Below, piece by piece: positions 44,041-55,865 of a DNA stretch of 64,000 nucleotides. Made by a program: the position numbers and the translations under genes. Origin of the DNA: Neckera pumila (lineage: Eukaryota; Streptophyta; Bryopsida; Hypnales; Neckeraceae); NCBI GenBank assembly GCA_963969595.1, contig OZ018415.1, positions 22,635,782 to 22,699,781 of the forward strand. Direction: 5' to 3'. The notes under the pieces are model-generated. The model saw only the letters and a list, made by a program, of their open reading frames with translations. It did no database searches and was not told where the DNA came from. Within the stretch, counting starts at the first letter, position 1, and every line of letters begins with the position of its first letter.

Positions 44041-45662
44041 AGTCAAGATTCGTCTCGCAATAATTCATCAGCCTGAAATGAAGAATTAGTGGCCCTCATC
44101 CCGCCCATTGCTGTTTTGATGCTGACCCCTTCTCTCTCAGCACTTCTTCTTGCACACCCGGCCCTACGTCCGCTCCTCCTCCTTCCATCAGCCTGCAGTC
44201 TCCCTTGCTCTCTCTTTCTAGCTAGAGCCAGCCACCTCTGGCGAAGCTGAACTGAACTGACAACTCCTCCTGCAACCCTGAAGCAATCATTCGGGCGGAG
44301 CTTCGCTTCTGCCATTGTACGTGCTTCTCCTGCCATTGTACATGTACTTCTGCCATGGTGACTTCAGTAGCTACACAGTTATCTTTTATGATCTGGATCG
44401 ATGTGGAGTGTTGTATTGGAGCTAAGTTAGTGTACGTAAGCTCTTGTTGTTGTCAGTCGGATTTATCATTTGGCTCGCGTGTCTGTCGGTCTAGCGCGGG
44501 TGGTGGCCTTGCCAGGTAGTCGGTAGATAGAGAGAGTCGGCGAGAAACGAGACGAGGTTTTGGTGGAGGTTCTGGTTTTGGATTTGGATGTGGTGTAGGA
44601 ACGTGTCTTTGGTTGGAATGAATGCGCGTTGGATGTCTTTTGATTCTGGTGAAGCTGTTGATTCTAGAGTCAGCGAGAGACGAGGTTCTGGTGGAGGTTC
44701 TGGATTTGGATTTGGATTTGGTGTAGGGACGTGTCTTTAGTTGGAATGCGTACGCATTGGATGTCGTTTGATTCTGGTGGAGCGGTTGATTCTAGAGTCG
44801 GCGAGAGACGAGGTTCTGGTGGAGGTTCTGGATTTGGATTTGGATGTGGTGTAGGAACGTGTCTTTGGTTGATTTAGAATGCGCATTGGATGGTTTGATT
44901 CTGGTGAAGCGGTTTATTCTAGAGTCGGCGAGAGACGAGGTTCTGGTGGAGGTTCTGGTTTTGGATTTGGATGTGGTGTTGGAACGTGTCTTTGGTTGGA
45001 ATATATGCGCATTGGATGTCGTTTTATTCTGGTGAAGTGAAACGCTGGAGTTTGAGGTTAGGGTAGCGTGTTGTTGAGATTTGATGATTTTGGAATATTT
45101 TGGAAGGTTTTTTTGTTGAGACTTACTTTGGACTGACTGCATTTGTGTTTGATTCTTGGCCGACTGGCATTGTTGTGTATGAGAGGATTCATTGAGCTTT
45201 TCTTGTTGAATTAGGAATTTAGAGATTAGTTTTGAGGATTGTGGAGAATTTGATGTGTTGTTGCGGCTGTGATTTGTAAGTGTGTCGGGTATCGGTACCA
45301 GTTGTCGCGTGCCGACACTCGGTGTACTGTGAGTGTGGATCTTGTTACGTTACGCGTGTTACCGATTTTATTTGTCTGTGCTGAATAGATCTTGCGCGTT
45401 TTCGATTGGTCGATTGTGTGCTGTTACTTAGAACGTGTCAGTTGTATTGCTTTTGTTGATATGCTGACGACGTGGTTATTTGGAATGGTTTCAGGTGGTG
45501 TTTGTTCACTGTGTGCGGGGTTAGCAGCGAGTCTGATTGTGGAATGAGAATTCCATTGCGGACAGCGAGATTGCTCTGTGAAGAGATCAGTGCAGGGCTA
45601 TAGCGAAGTTGGTTCTTGGATCTATCCTTGTCCTGTCTGTGACGTGTGAAGTTTGGAACACA
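44041..45662 (+). promoter_or_regulatory. Probable promoter and 5' leader of the rhomboid-family gene
   Basis: A pyrimidine-rich, GC-richer segment (44100-44260, with CTCTCTC and CCTCCTCC runs) looks like a plant 5' leader. It is followed by GCCATTGTAC repeats (44313-44356), the minisatellite at 44536-45050 and a GT/TG-rich stretch up to the ATG. Leader introns are likely but cannot be placed without transcript data. Confidence 0.4.
44536..45050. repeat. Minisatellite, four units of about 127-133 bp
   Basis: Units start at GTCGGCGAGA (44536), GTCAGCGAGA (44669), GTCGGCGAGA (44797) and again at 44924. Each continues with GACGAGGTTCTGGTGGAGG, GATTTGGATGTGGTGTAGG and CGTGTCTTTGGTTGG. The reverse strand stays open across the repeats, which is a by-product of the repeat and not evidence of a gene. 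Confidence 0.93.
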
Positions 45663-46784
45663 ATGGACAAAACACATGCCGGATCTGTGAAGGTTAGTCC
45701 CGCTTCCCGTGACGGAGCGAGCTCGGTTGGTGCCTCCCCGGATTCGAAGGACGAATATCGTGTTCGTGTCCACGACCACGATGAGCACGCGTTCGAGCCC
45801 TCCCCGGCCTTGCCTATGAAGCAGAAGGGATTCATCCCGAAGAAGCACCGCTATCTTCCCATCGCCGTGCCCACCATTATGGTAGCCAACATCGTCGTGT
45901 TCATCCTGATGATGTACTACAACAACTGCCCCAACCACATCGCTGCCGATCGCAAATGTGTCGGCCCGTGGTTGAAGCCGCTCTCATTCCAGCCGTGGCA
46001 GGAGAATCCCATGCTCGGGCCTCGCACTGCTGCCATTCTGAAATGGGGCGGGCTTGAGAGCAACTTGGTGGTCAAGCACGGGAACTTCTGGCGTCTCGCT
46101 TCCGCCATAGCTGTTAATGGCGGCGTTCTGCAGCTCATCTTTAACCTGATCGTGCTGCTCATCGTGGGAACGCGGATGGAGTTTACGTTTTGGTTGCTCA
46201 GAGTGAGTTTGGTGTATGCCATCTCTGGATTCGGAGGGAGTGTCCTGTCTGCGCTCTTCATTCAGAACCAAGTCTTCGCCGGCGCAGGCGGTGCCATCAT
46301 GGGACTAATTGGAGCTGGCCTCGCGGATTTGTTCATGAACTGGCCAGTCACGCAAAGAAAGATCTTAAAGCTCGGTGACCTTATTCTCTTTGCGCTCATC
46401 AGCTTGGGTTTCGGTCTCATGCCTCAAGTGGACAACTTTGCCAATGTTGGCGGGCTCGCCACGGGATTTCTCCTTGGCCTCGTCCTCTTGAAGCGTCCAC
46501 AGAAAGGCTTTAAGGACACCAGACACCTCACCCCGAAAGAGGCTTACATTCTCAACAGCGAAGATCCTGAAGCCCCTGAAGTGAAGATGTACAAAATTTC
46601 TCAGCGAGTCGTGTCAGTGATCGCGTTTTTGCTGGTCGTTGCTCTGCTAGCCGCGGGATGCATCTTCCTCTTTTGGGAAAGAGCTAACAATATTAGGGTT
46701 AACAAGAGCTGCTCGTGGTGCCATTACGCAGCGTGTGTTCCAAAGCTTAAGTGGGATTGTCCAGGAACTTACAGGAATCCCTGA
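45663..46784 (+). CDS. Rhomboid-family protein lacking the catalytic residues (pseudo-protease)
   Basis: A 373-residue multi-pass membrane protein in a single open frame. ATG 45663 (MDKTHAG) is chosen as the first ATG; the frame runs open a little further upstream without one. Layout: a polar N-tail (about 70 residues), TM1 (IAVPTIMVANIVVFILMMYY), a loop with cysteines, the rhomboid core from HGNFWRLASA, then a last span and a cysteine-rich tail (CSWCHYAACVPKLKWDC) as in plant RBL proteins. The serine motif GASG is here GAGGAIMG, so Ser is Gly. The catalytic His in DNFAH is DNFANVGG, so His is Asn. The WLHAG/HLxxN helix reads VNGG..QLIFN, losing both His. Everything else of the fold is conserved, including the GFGGS..SALF block. 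This suggests a retained non-proteolytic function such as membrane-protein binding, by analogy with iRhoms. It is GC-richer than its surroundings, with no sign of decay. Confidence 0.93.
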   Translation: MDKTHAGSVKVSPASRDGASSVGASPDSKDEYRVRVHDHDEHAFEPSPALPMKQKGFIPKKHRYLPIAVPTIMVANIVVFILMMYYNNCPNHIAADRKCVGPWLKPLSFQPWQENPMLGPRTAAILKWGGLESNLVVKHGNFWRLASAIAVNGGVLQLIFNLIVLLIVGTRMEFTFWLLRVSLVYAISGFGGSVLSALFIQNQVFAGAGGAIMGLIGAGLADLFMNWPVTQRKILKLGDLILFALISLGFGLMPQVDNFANVGGLATGFLLGLVLLKRPQKGFKDTRHLTPKEAYILNSEDPEAPEVKMYKISQRVVSVIAFLLVVALLAAGCIFLFWERANNIRVNKSCSWCHYAACVPKLKWDCPGTYRNP

Positions 46785-48397
46785 ATGAAGGATCTCTTCG
46801 TTCTTGCCTTGTCGCTCAGCTTCTGAGAGAAGATAATTTATGCCCATCGTCTCTTCTCTTTAGAGATGGTTTGTTTTACGGTAAAGTCCTGTTCCTCATC
46901 CTGCAACGACGATAGTAGATCTCTTTCTTCAAATGCTGACTGAAGCTACTGCAAGTAATGACGGTGATTTAGATGATTGAATTTCGGCGAGGTTCGGGGA
47001 TGGAGGTGCGTTGAGCCTGTTTGCAGTCCAGAGCTTGGACTCGGGGTGCAATTCGAGAGAGCATTAAACCCATGGATCAACGTGAACCAGGGATGTTTCA
47101 TCATTCCTGAAGTAAATGGGTTTTGAGATGAAAACCTCATTAACAATCGCAGGAGCCGGTATGATATTCCATGAGAAGCAGAGGATTGTTATTATTGTTT
47201 TTTAGATTTTTACAACTCTGGATGCATGGGGCGCTGTGTCTGCTCGCGCTCTGTAATTAACTATGTAGTGCTCTTGTAATGGAATGGATTCAACATTTCG
47301 CTACTAAGCGGCATTCCACCTGTTCTGCTCTTCTGCTAAGGCTCTCTGTACCAATGCTTTCTGTCCATATCTGAAAGGCAGATGTGCATTTGTGAACCTC
47401 ATATCCCTCTATCTGAAAGTTGGGTCTTCGTACTGCCTTTCTAGCTGTGCATTTGATGCATTTTCTCCCTTTCTGCCTACGTCTTGTCACACACTTTTCT
47501 CATGGTCCTCCCTACTCGAATCTCAATCCTTGGCGGGCATGTGAAAGCAAGATATACTGTCTAGGTGCAATAAATAGTTTGTACCGCTTGCACTCGAATG
47601 AAAGGTAGTCAATGCTGGAGCTTTCATGCAGCAGTAGGCACGATGTCGGTCCCTGAGAAATTTGTATCGTGATGGGGCTCATGGCTTTGTGTCACGTTGC
47701 AGAGAGTGATCCTCTGTTCTGGAAAGTGGGAAGACCACCTTTTGAGTTTTGACTGTCAGACTTTTGCAAAGAGATTCAATTTTGACAGGTTACCAGGGGC
47801 AAGAGGTTTCTCCCATATTCACTCTTCGACTTTTTGGAAAATTTTTAATTGGAAATTGAAGTGGAGGTCAGCATACATCATGTGCATGAGCCACGAATCC
47901 ATGATACCGGTTTGAAATTCAATTTCAATTATTGTATTAAAGCTAGGTCTTTGTTGATTTCTGCTCTACTAGTGATGATTAATTGAAGGTTTGGGACTTT
48001 AGAGGATTTGGAGATGGAAACTTTCAGCACTCTGTGAATTAGAGTTAGAAAAGAATCATTGTAGGAACTATTTTGGAAAAATGGGTAAATTTTTCATCAT
48101 TGGTGCAATTTCATACGTGTGCCTTCATCATTGAAAGGACACAAACCAACTTTTGGAATGAGATGCATAACATGATGTCCATGGCCTATGCCATTGCAAA
48201 GAGACTCCACTTAGATTAGTTGGGTTATGGTTTGACGTTGGTATATGGGTACAATAGAATGTCAAAGGCATGTGGTAGATCTTTCAGCTTTGTCTCAACT
48301 ATAGGAGGCAACCATCTTGTTTGTAGCATCAAGGAATCACAAATGGAGCATAGATCACAACGTGGGAGGGATCAATGTGAGTGAGGATTGGATGGAT
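46785..48397. other. 3' region of the rhomboid gene and intergenic DNA
   Basis: About the first 500 bp (to roughly 47290) keeps the GC-richer character of the gene and probably includes its 3' untranslated region. Beyond that only short motif-less frames are seen. Confidence 0.35.
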
Positions 48398-49491
48398 TTA
48401 AACTTTTAAGTAGACTCAATCTTGACCTCAAACTTTGAATTTTTGTAATAATGCAAAAAATTCAAGAATATGTTCTCTTCAAAAATGGCTAAATGTGAAT
48501 TCAAAGCCAACATCTTCATAAAAAATTATTAACCAAAAATGGAACTCATGCAAGAATGAGAGGTATTGAAGATTTATTGAATGAGACCTAATGAAAGAAT
48601 ACTAGTTTTGACACAAACCAAGGTGTAGAGTTCAAAACTAAAAACACTCATTGCAATCAAGATTTTATATCCGTAATGCAAGAGCTCTTTGCTTAAGGAC
48701 TAGGTGAATATGAGACATGAGGCCATAATGAATAAGAGAATTTGTTAGATGAGTATAGAATAACTAGGTAACTGTAGGACCAACATGTCATCTAAGCTTT
48801 GCATAAACAAGATTTAAGGTGAGCTCCATAGTGAGCGTCCTACTTGAGATAGCTACACACTCTTAAGTTAGTTTGAAAAGATCAAAGTTCAATCACCAAG
48901 GGAAGCCAAAAACAGTTGTGATTGCAATCTCAAAATCATAATCTATAAAAAAAATGGACAAAAAAATACATTCCATTTGAAAATATTTTTTTAGTTTTGA
49001 AAAATTTATAAACTATTAATAATATTCAAAGCCTTAAATTTTTAATATTAAAAAGAAATTATGCCTCAAAAAACCTTTCAACTCTAATTGGTGTTTTTTA
49101 AATACTTGTAGAGTTTTTTTGTGATGAAGGCCCAAATGTAACCATGAAATAATGACGAAAGTGACTCCTAATTAATCATACCGGTAGTCATAGTGCTCCA
49201 AAATTATGACACTTTAGACATGAAGACTCAACTGAAATCTACACTCATTAATACAAGAAATAATGTATTCACAAAATATAGGCGAATCTGGTTCCAACTT
49301 AAAAGTCATCAATGAAATATTGGCAATTGCTATTAATATTAGATTTAACCATAAAGATACAATCTAAAATATAAAATCTACAACCTTCATTCATAAATTA
49401 TTTCCAAATTTTTTTTCCCATATAATAGATAATAAGAGTTTTTTTTGCAAATTCTCAAAATGAAAAAGACCTTATGTCCATTAGGGATTAA
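48398..49491. mobile_element. Possible piggyBac-type MITE, divergent
   Basis: The right edge is TTATGTCCATTAGGGA plus TTAA (49488-49491), a degenerate family end. A candidate left edge is TTAA plus ACTTTTAAGTAGAC at 48398. The interior is AT-rich and non-coding, 1,094 bp. The left edge is weak. Confidence 0.4.
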
Positions 49492-49567
49492 TGTTATAAA
49501 GAGAACAAGAATACCTAAATAAATTAGGTGTCTTATTCATATTCCTACTCTAATTGTAGGACTCTTC

Positions 49568-50146
49568 TTGACCTTTAAAAGACTAGGTGTTCAAATTTTG
49601 AACAATGGATGCATGCAAACACATCCCAAGTACGCAAAAATGCATTTTTTTATCCATCAATTTTTTAAAGATTCTTGTACTAGTTGTGTAACATTTGTAT
49701 AATATAGATTCTATAGACTTAGCTTTGCAAAAATTCTAGTATGTAATAGGTATTGATAGATTTGGCCTCAAAAAGTAACTTTTTTTAGTTCAAAAATGAT
49801 CCTTCAAAAATGGTCCTTCAAAAATGACTTAAACAAATAAGTAAAATGAAATTCTTCAAAAATAACTAAGATTAGAACTTAACATTTTGAACTTAAAGGA
49901 AAAAAGTTCTTGTGAAAATTAGAAATATTCAATCTACAATTGATTTTAGAAAGAATTTTTAATTTTTGACTTCAAAATTTTATTGAAAATTTATACTAGT
50001 TGATTTAATCATATGGATATGATCTATGAATCATATTTTATAACTATTATTTGAGAGTCATCATTAAATTATTGTTCTAATTTGCATTTTAAATACATCT
50101 TCACAATTTTAGAAATCTGGACTACCCCTAGTCCATTAAGGGTTAA
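49568..50146. mobile_element. piggyBac-type MITE, subfamily III
   Basis: The left edge is TTGA (decayed TTAA) plus CCTTTAAAAGACTAGG; the right edge is CCTAGTCCATTAAGGG plus TTAA. The two edges are near-perfect inverted copies over about 16 bp. 579 bp, AT-rich, non-coding. The CTAG-containing terminus differs from subfamilies I and II. Confidence 0.65.
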
Positions 50147-50447
50147 TCATAGATTTACCCCAATGATAACCTTCCTATTTCTAAGACTAACTTAATGATA
50201 ATTCATTAAAGTCCTATGAAACCAAATTTGGATGCAACATGTTTCTCTAATTGTATTTGACACAGAAAATACATAAATTGAGGTACATAATAGTGGCAAA
50301 AGTTTGTCTTTAAAGTGAGATGAATCCAATGACACATGGCACTTCTAATTTGGATTCTTATTACCTTTCTTTTGAGTCTCAAATGCTACAACATGGTGAT
50401 GTATCTATATGCACGATATAATATTTGAGCATGATAAAGTTTAGATG

Positions 50448-51706
50448 TTAATCCCTAAAAGACTAGATCCATTGCAATATGGCCAAATATCTTGTTTGAC
50501 TAAGTTTCGGTTTTTAATTGTGTTCTATTTCAATCTTACATTTTCAAGAAGTGATATAATAGATTGTCTACCACTTACTATAAAAAAAATCAATTCGTTT
50601 TGTGAAAAGTTGTCATTGTTATAATTATTCTAGAAAATAAATAAATAATTATAACAAAAACAATCCAATTTGTTTGAAAACTAGAGTGACAAATTATCAA
50701 TGAATTATTTTTTATTTTATCCCTAATAATTTGTATTTTTCATGAAAAAATCTCATCATTGTAATTTTTTAAATGAAAAGATGAAAAAATAATTATTTCA
50801 AATATAATATATATTAGAATAATATAAATTTTAAACACTAAATGAAGGTTAGAATGAAAAATATATTTTTTAATTTAAATTTAAAATATATATTTGAAAA
50901 TAGAAATGAAATACCCACAATATTTTGTAATATCTCGTGTAATTTGGATTCTACACATAGAGTTTTCAATTGCAATAATTCTTTCAAATTTTGGATATTT
51001 TCAAAATTTTAGATTAGATGACAAACAAAATTTATCAAGCTTCATTTGCTTAGTTTAAATCAAAAACCAAAAATGATTATTTTAAAAGTTACAATCAAGA
51101 TTAACTAAGGCCCATTCACTTTTTGGATGTGCGAACCTTTAAATGCATCAATGTCCTTTTTCTGGATTAAAAACAGACTAAAAATTACTTTTCTTTTTCA
51201 TCGATGCTTGGATGAAAGTAATTCTAACTTGTATACGTTATGAAATTTTTGTCCTATCTTATGGTTGAAATTGGTGTTACTAGAGTACATAATACAAATA
51301 TGGAAGTGTGTCAAGTGATTGACCAATCAAAAATTGTATTGACTTTAGAATAAAATTGGGTTTGCAAGAATGAGGTCTTAGATTTAAAGAACACAAAAAT
51401 TTCAAAAAATCACTGCCATATCAAGAAAACCTCAGTTCAAATCCATTCCAACAAACTTTACTCAAAAAATGACAATCTTTTACTTGTAATTGAAATTTAG
51501 AAGAAATTTTGAAATTTTCCTTTCAAAATTTATAGAAAATATAGGTGATCGCATTAATGAATCTAGCCGTACCTATTAAATCTAAAACTCAAAGTCTACA
51601 ACTTTTATTTGTACATCAGTTCCAAACTGTTCTTCCAAATAGTAATTTATGATGATTTTTCTCAAATCGTCAATTCTGGAGAACAGTCTAAACGTTTAGG
51701 ATTTAA
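50448..51706. mobile_element. Probable piggyBac-type MITE, subfamily III, longer copy
   Basis: The left edge is TTAA plus TCCCTAAAAGACTAGATCC; a degenerate right edge GTCTAAACGTTTAGGAT plus TTAA lies at 51703-51706. 1,259 bp and non-coding. The interior shares several short blocks with 49568-50146 (for example AATTTTAGAAA and TCATTAAATTATT-like AT-rich stretches). The right end is uncertain. Confidence 0.45.
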
Positions 51707-52326
51707 AATGCCACCCAAATGAAAGATTTGCAAATTACTAATAGCAAATTTCAGTACATATGTTGTATTCTACGATGCAAATACGGTACCATATGTACGG
51801 TTCCCAAAATTAGGTTTACAGTTGGAGGGACCCAAGCGCAGCGAGTGGCCTGACTGGAGGTCGTGAGGTCGGGACGGGACCGCCAACGGGATGTGCAAAA
51901 CGTGCAGCCTTTGCGTCGTGGTTGCTGAAGACTTTCGTCAATTGCCGCCCGCGTCTCAGCCATCGCCACCTTCACGCCGAGAGCTTTCCAGCGACCCCGC
52001 TCTTACGCAATTGCGCTCAGAAACAGAAACAGAGAAGAGTCTGTGCATTTCGAGAGCCTCCCGAGGGCGTGGTCGATTAATCGGTTGGAAAGGGTTTACG
52101 TTGGTGACAGACAGGTACCCCAGCACTTCCGCGTGGCTTGCGTTAAGTTAATTACTTCCGTTGCTGTTGGAAGTTTATTCATTGCAAGCGTTGGAATTCG
52201 ATTGGATCTTGTTCAGCGTTCAGTCGTCAGTCGCGTGTTTTCTGTTAGCGATTCTTGTAATTTCGGGATTGATCTGGGTGATCGTCAGGTTTTCGTTGTG
52301 AATTTTGGTGACTCAGTTTTCCTTTG

Positions 52327-52580
52327 ACCTCGATGGATCTCCGCGCATGCGATTTTTAAATTTTTATTGATCACCTGATTGAGAGGAGATGTGAATTTTG
52401 ATGACCTTGATGGATCCGTGTGCATGTGATTTTTATCATTTTACCTGATCATCTGATTGAGAGGAGACTGAGGTGAGTATTGATGGATTTTTCGTGTGAC
52501 CTTGACGAATTCCCGTGCATATGATTTTTTTTCCATTTTACCTGATTACCTGATTGAGAGGAGAGGAGAGGTGCGTTTTA
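52327..52580. repeat. Three imperfect tandem units, 75-100 bp
   Basis: Units begin GACCTCGATGGATC (52327), GACCTTGATGGATC (52402) and GACCTTGACGAATTC (52499). Each includes GATTTTTATC-like sequence and ends CACCTGATTGAGAGGAGA or ATCTGATTGAGAGGAGA. They lie in the leader region of the transporter gene. Confidence 0.8.
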
Positions 52581-52649
52581 ACTTTGACGGATCTGGTGAA
52601 TTACCGATTTTATGAGGCGGTCAATGTTCTATGAGGGAAGGCGGATATA

Positions 52650-53110
52650 TATTGAATGTTTAGGCTGTGCAATATGGATCATTTCTCTCGCTTCGTTGTT
52701 GTTATATTTAGCCCGCCTTAAAGCTCTATTCTTTGAGGATTGATGGATTTATTTCTACGGAGGCATGTGTCTGTGTGGCCGTGCGGAAGCTTGATTCGGT
52801 ATATTACGCGGTGTTCTAGTTTGTGAGACTGAATATGATTCGAAGGAACCCAATTCTTTATTGTTGAGTATCGAGGCTTATGACAGATTTTATTACGAAG
52901 TTTTATGAGTGAATGCCGATTTTGCATATATAGGAATCCTGTTCTCTCGCTTTATCGCTTTTATATTGAGCCCGCCTGAGTTTTGATCGATATATCTCTA
53001 CCGAGGCAAGTGTTTGTGCTGTGCTTGTTCGCCTTGCGGAAGCTTGATTCCCTATACCTTGTTCTGTGCCAGTTTGTATGAATTGATTTCATTTGTAATA
53101 CTTAGCTTTA
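52650..53110. repeat. Diverged tandem duplication, about 250 bp units
   Basis: Shared blocks are CTCTCGCTTCGTTGTTGTTA / CTCTCGCTTTATCGCTTTTA, then ATATT.AGCCCGCCT, TCTAC.GAGGCA.GTGT.TGTG, TGCGGAAGCTTGATTC, and GTTCT.G.GCCAGTTTGT-like sequence. Non-coding leader or intron DNA of the transporter gene. Confidence 0.75.
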
Positions 53111-53775
53111 TATTTGTGAAAATAGACTCCTGGTTCCAGAGATGCAAGGTAAGCGTGTTGATTGCCAGCTCATCATTGTGGGAATATTGTTAATTTGTAT
53201 ATTTTGAGCTCAGACGACACGTTTGATATCAGGAAGGATTGCAGAAATTTTCCCTTGCGAATTATCATAGTGAAGGCGCCAGGTTGAAGGAACTGAAGTG
53301 CTGATTTTTGAGATTGGTGGAATACTTGAAACATAGCACTTTGGGCATGGTGGCGACGGAACAGATGCTCGATTCTTTCATAGTCGTTGATCTTTACGGA
53401 TTGCACAATGTGATCAAAATTATTGCATAAATTTGTGGTGAATTGCATAATTGTGATCATTGTGGTATTGGATGCGATGCTTCAAAAAACTAGACTAATT
53501 AAGCAGAAAGGATCTGCATGTGGGTTCATCAGATGTTTTCTACCACTGGAGAGGATTCTCAGACAGCAAGAACATGCGTAGATTTTCATGGAGTCGCAGG
53601 GTATTACTTAGAATTTTTTTTCTGAAAATTTGAGATAGGCAGCCATCTGAATTTTGCAGTCATCATTTGACATCGATTGGGTAGGGACAAGCCATCCGAG
53701 AGACCAAATATGTTCGAACATTCTCAAAACAATAGCAATCAAGTTTGACCGCTGATTTTCTTCATTAGAAAAAGG

Positions 53776-55865
53776 ATGAAGTCGGAGGGTTTTGCTTATG
53801 CTGCCATGGCTGCAGTAGGACACAGCTGTATCGACGCCAGCCGGAAAATTGCAGCACAGAAGTTCACTTCAACGGAATTGGTTGGAATAGTGGGCCTTCT
53901 TGATGCAGTGTTTCTTTCAGCTGTTATGTTTGGGACTGGCATGTTCGATTTGAGCACCATTTCGCAGTTAGCTGATGTCAACATGTTCTTAGAAGTGCTA
54001 ATTGGGAGTGCGTGTATTAAGGTGGTAGTAGGTTACATGTATCAGCGGGCCTTACAGATATCTCCCCTTTCGGTGACTGTGCCGTACTTAGCATTCACTC
54101 CTGTTCTTTTGGTGTTTACTAGCTATGTAGTTATGCGAGAGTCACCGAGTTCGCAAGGTTTATTGGGAGTGGCCATTGTCACTTTGGGAGGCTACTTGCT
54201 AGCTGTTGACCAGTCTGGTGATTCCGAAAGCAAAAAATCGAAAGGGCCAAAGGCAGTTCACCCGTCCGAGAGTTTCTTAGTCTCAGTGCTACCGAATTTA
54301 GCTGTTCCGGGGTTAAGGACTGAGAGCAAGGGAGACTCTGAGAATGACCAGGACGTGCTTATCTCTGTGAACGAAAATGAAAACCTTACGAAGGATGTGA
54401 CTGTTTCTGCTCGCATGAGAAGCTCTAGGAAAGTCTTGCCATGGAAAGCTGTGCCCTGGACAGCCTTGAAGGACTGGTAAGCTGCTTTTTCCCATGTATT
54501 TGGAATGTTGTGCAATGTTGTGGAATGTTCTGTCGTCTGTTCGTGAGATGACATTATGCAGCGGCACTCAAAACATCTTCTTGATTTCTACGACGCATGT
54601 TGTCAACAGAGAGCTCCTATATGACGCGAGCTACATGTTTGGAGTTGCAGGATATTAAGGGGTCCCTTGTTAGACCCCATTTTAGCTTTGAGAAAAGAGC
54701 AAGGCAGTCTACTTATGCTTGGAGTCGCTGCTTTGCTCAGCCTTAGTAACAGGTGCGTTTACCTAAAGTTTTCTCATCTTTCTCTCCTTTCATATTTGCG
54801 GTATTAGGCATTCTCTGGTGCATGATATTTCTAGGCTGGAGGCACGAATAAATACTGATGACATTTTTGCAAAATGGAATAACAAATTTTCTCTATTAAT
54901 CTTCAAATCTGGATGAGGATCCAATCTTATTTACTGTGGGGAATTTGTGCAGTTTTGACAAACTAGGAGCTCACATGGCTCCTTCATTCATTATTTTTGC
55001 GGCTCTTCAACGCATTCTTATGGCCATACCAGTTGTCTTCTACCTGGCTTTCACAAGGTAAGTCATGCTTGTTCAGCTCCAGTAATCTCAATCCATACTT
55101 CGGAAGATGGTTTTATCTCAATCCATACCATCTTCTAGAACGTCAGAATGCATATGAGTGGAAACATCAGTATCTTGGCGTTTATGGTGAGTGAAGCCAA
55201 TGCACCAGTTAGTTAACTACAGTGGTGTAGCTTATAACGTTTTTTTGGCAGCAAAATTGCAATTAACTGTTGGGCTCTTATGAACTGTTTGGTTGGGGAA
55301 ACAGCCCATCTTCCTTCAAGCATTTATTTCGGCACTTCCCGCTCATGGCAGGAATTTCCATTTTTGAGTGCGGAGCAATCTTATGTTACTTAAAAAGTCT
55401 AGAGACTCTTCTGGTTGCCTACTCCATCGCTGTACGTTTTTCGTCCTGGCAAGGCGCACTTCGAGCTCATTAATTGCGAAGTATTCAATGCTCTTTGGCA
55501 ATCTTTTTGCTGAAACAATTCCAAAGCATTAGACATGTTGCATTACGTTAACTACTGTGCTTACGGGGTTAATAATTATGATTTGTTATGCTCTAAATTT
55601 TTGGTCATGAAATAACAGATCTTTGTTTTCTATCCAGGCAAAACGCAGCAACGTTTTGTTATCTGTAATCGTGGGTCACCTTTTATTCAAGGCAAGTTGA
55701 TCAACTTCTGGTGTGCTTAGAGCTGTAATTTATTTGTTTGTTGAAGTCCAATACTCATCTCTTCAGCTGTCTCACCTGTTTTCTTTGATGCAGGAGCGTA
55801 TCTGCAAGAGGTTGCCATATGTATTTTTGATGGTGGGAGGAATGATTCTTATTCTTTTAGCATAG
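53776..55865 (+). CDS. EamA/DMT-type membrane transporter
   Basis: Ten-span drug/metabolite transporter fold, substrate unknown. Exons: 53776-54476, 54651-54752, 54953-55057, 55305-55431, 55639 to about 55692 and 55794-55865. All phases agree and give about 386 residues. First EamA half: MKSEGFAYAAMAAVGHSCID through TSYVVMRESPSSQGLLG and VAIVTLGGYLLAV. A long polar loop (about residues 140-225) follows. Second half: SFDKLGAHMAPSFIIFAAL, GAILCYLKSLETLLVAYSIA, RSNVLLSVIVGHLLFKE and a terminal LMVGGMILILLA. The intron after the LLFK exon appears to use a GC donor (AAG|GCAAGT). The conserved VGHLLFKE is the usual DMT signature before the last helix. Exon 3 joins directly to the PSSFKHLF exon; an exon-like stretch near 55140 was excluded because it breaks the frame. 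Confidence 0.85.

Larger units (their letters stand above)
51707..53775 (+). promoter_or_regulatory. Probable promoter and 5' leader of the EamA transporter gene
   Basis: GC content rises sharply at about 51830 (CGTGAGGTCGGGACGGGACC) and stays high to about 52330, as in the leaders of the other genes here. Open frames there are on both strands and motif-less. Downstream are two repeat arrays (52327-52580 and 52650-53110). A polypyrimidine/AG acceptor (TTCTTCATTAG, ending about 53768) lies just before the ATG, suggesting a leader intron. Confidence 0.4.

Noticed and set aside
44792..45142. 116-codon repetitive minus-strand frame read as a protein
   Set aside because: It is simply the reverse strand of the minisatellite; unit lengths are not all multiples of three and composition explains the openness.
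45438..45938. 166-codon minus-strand frame over the rhomboid start
   Set aside because: Antisense shadow of the GC-rich rhomboid coding region.
55139..55186. Extra exon of the EamA transporter
   Set aside because: In the required phase it contains a stop; skipping it joins exon 3 to the PSSFKHLF exon in frame.
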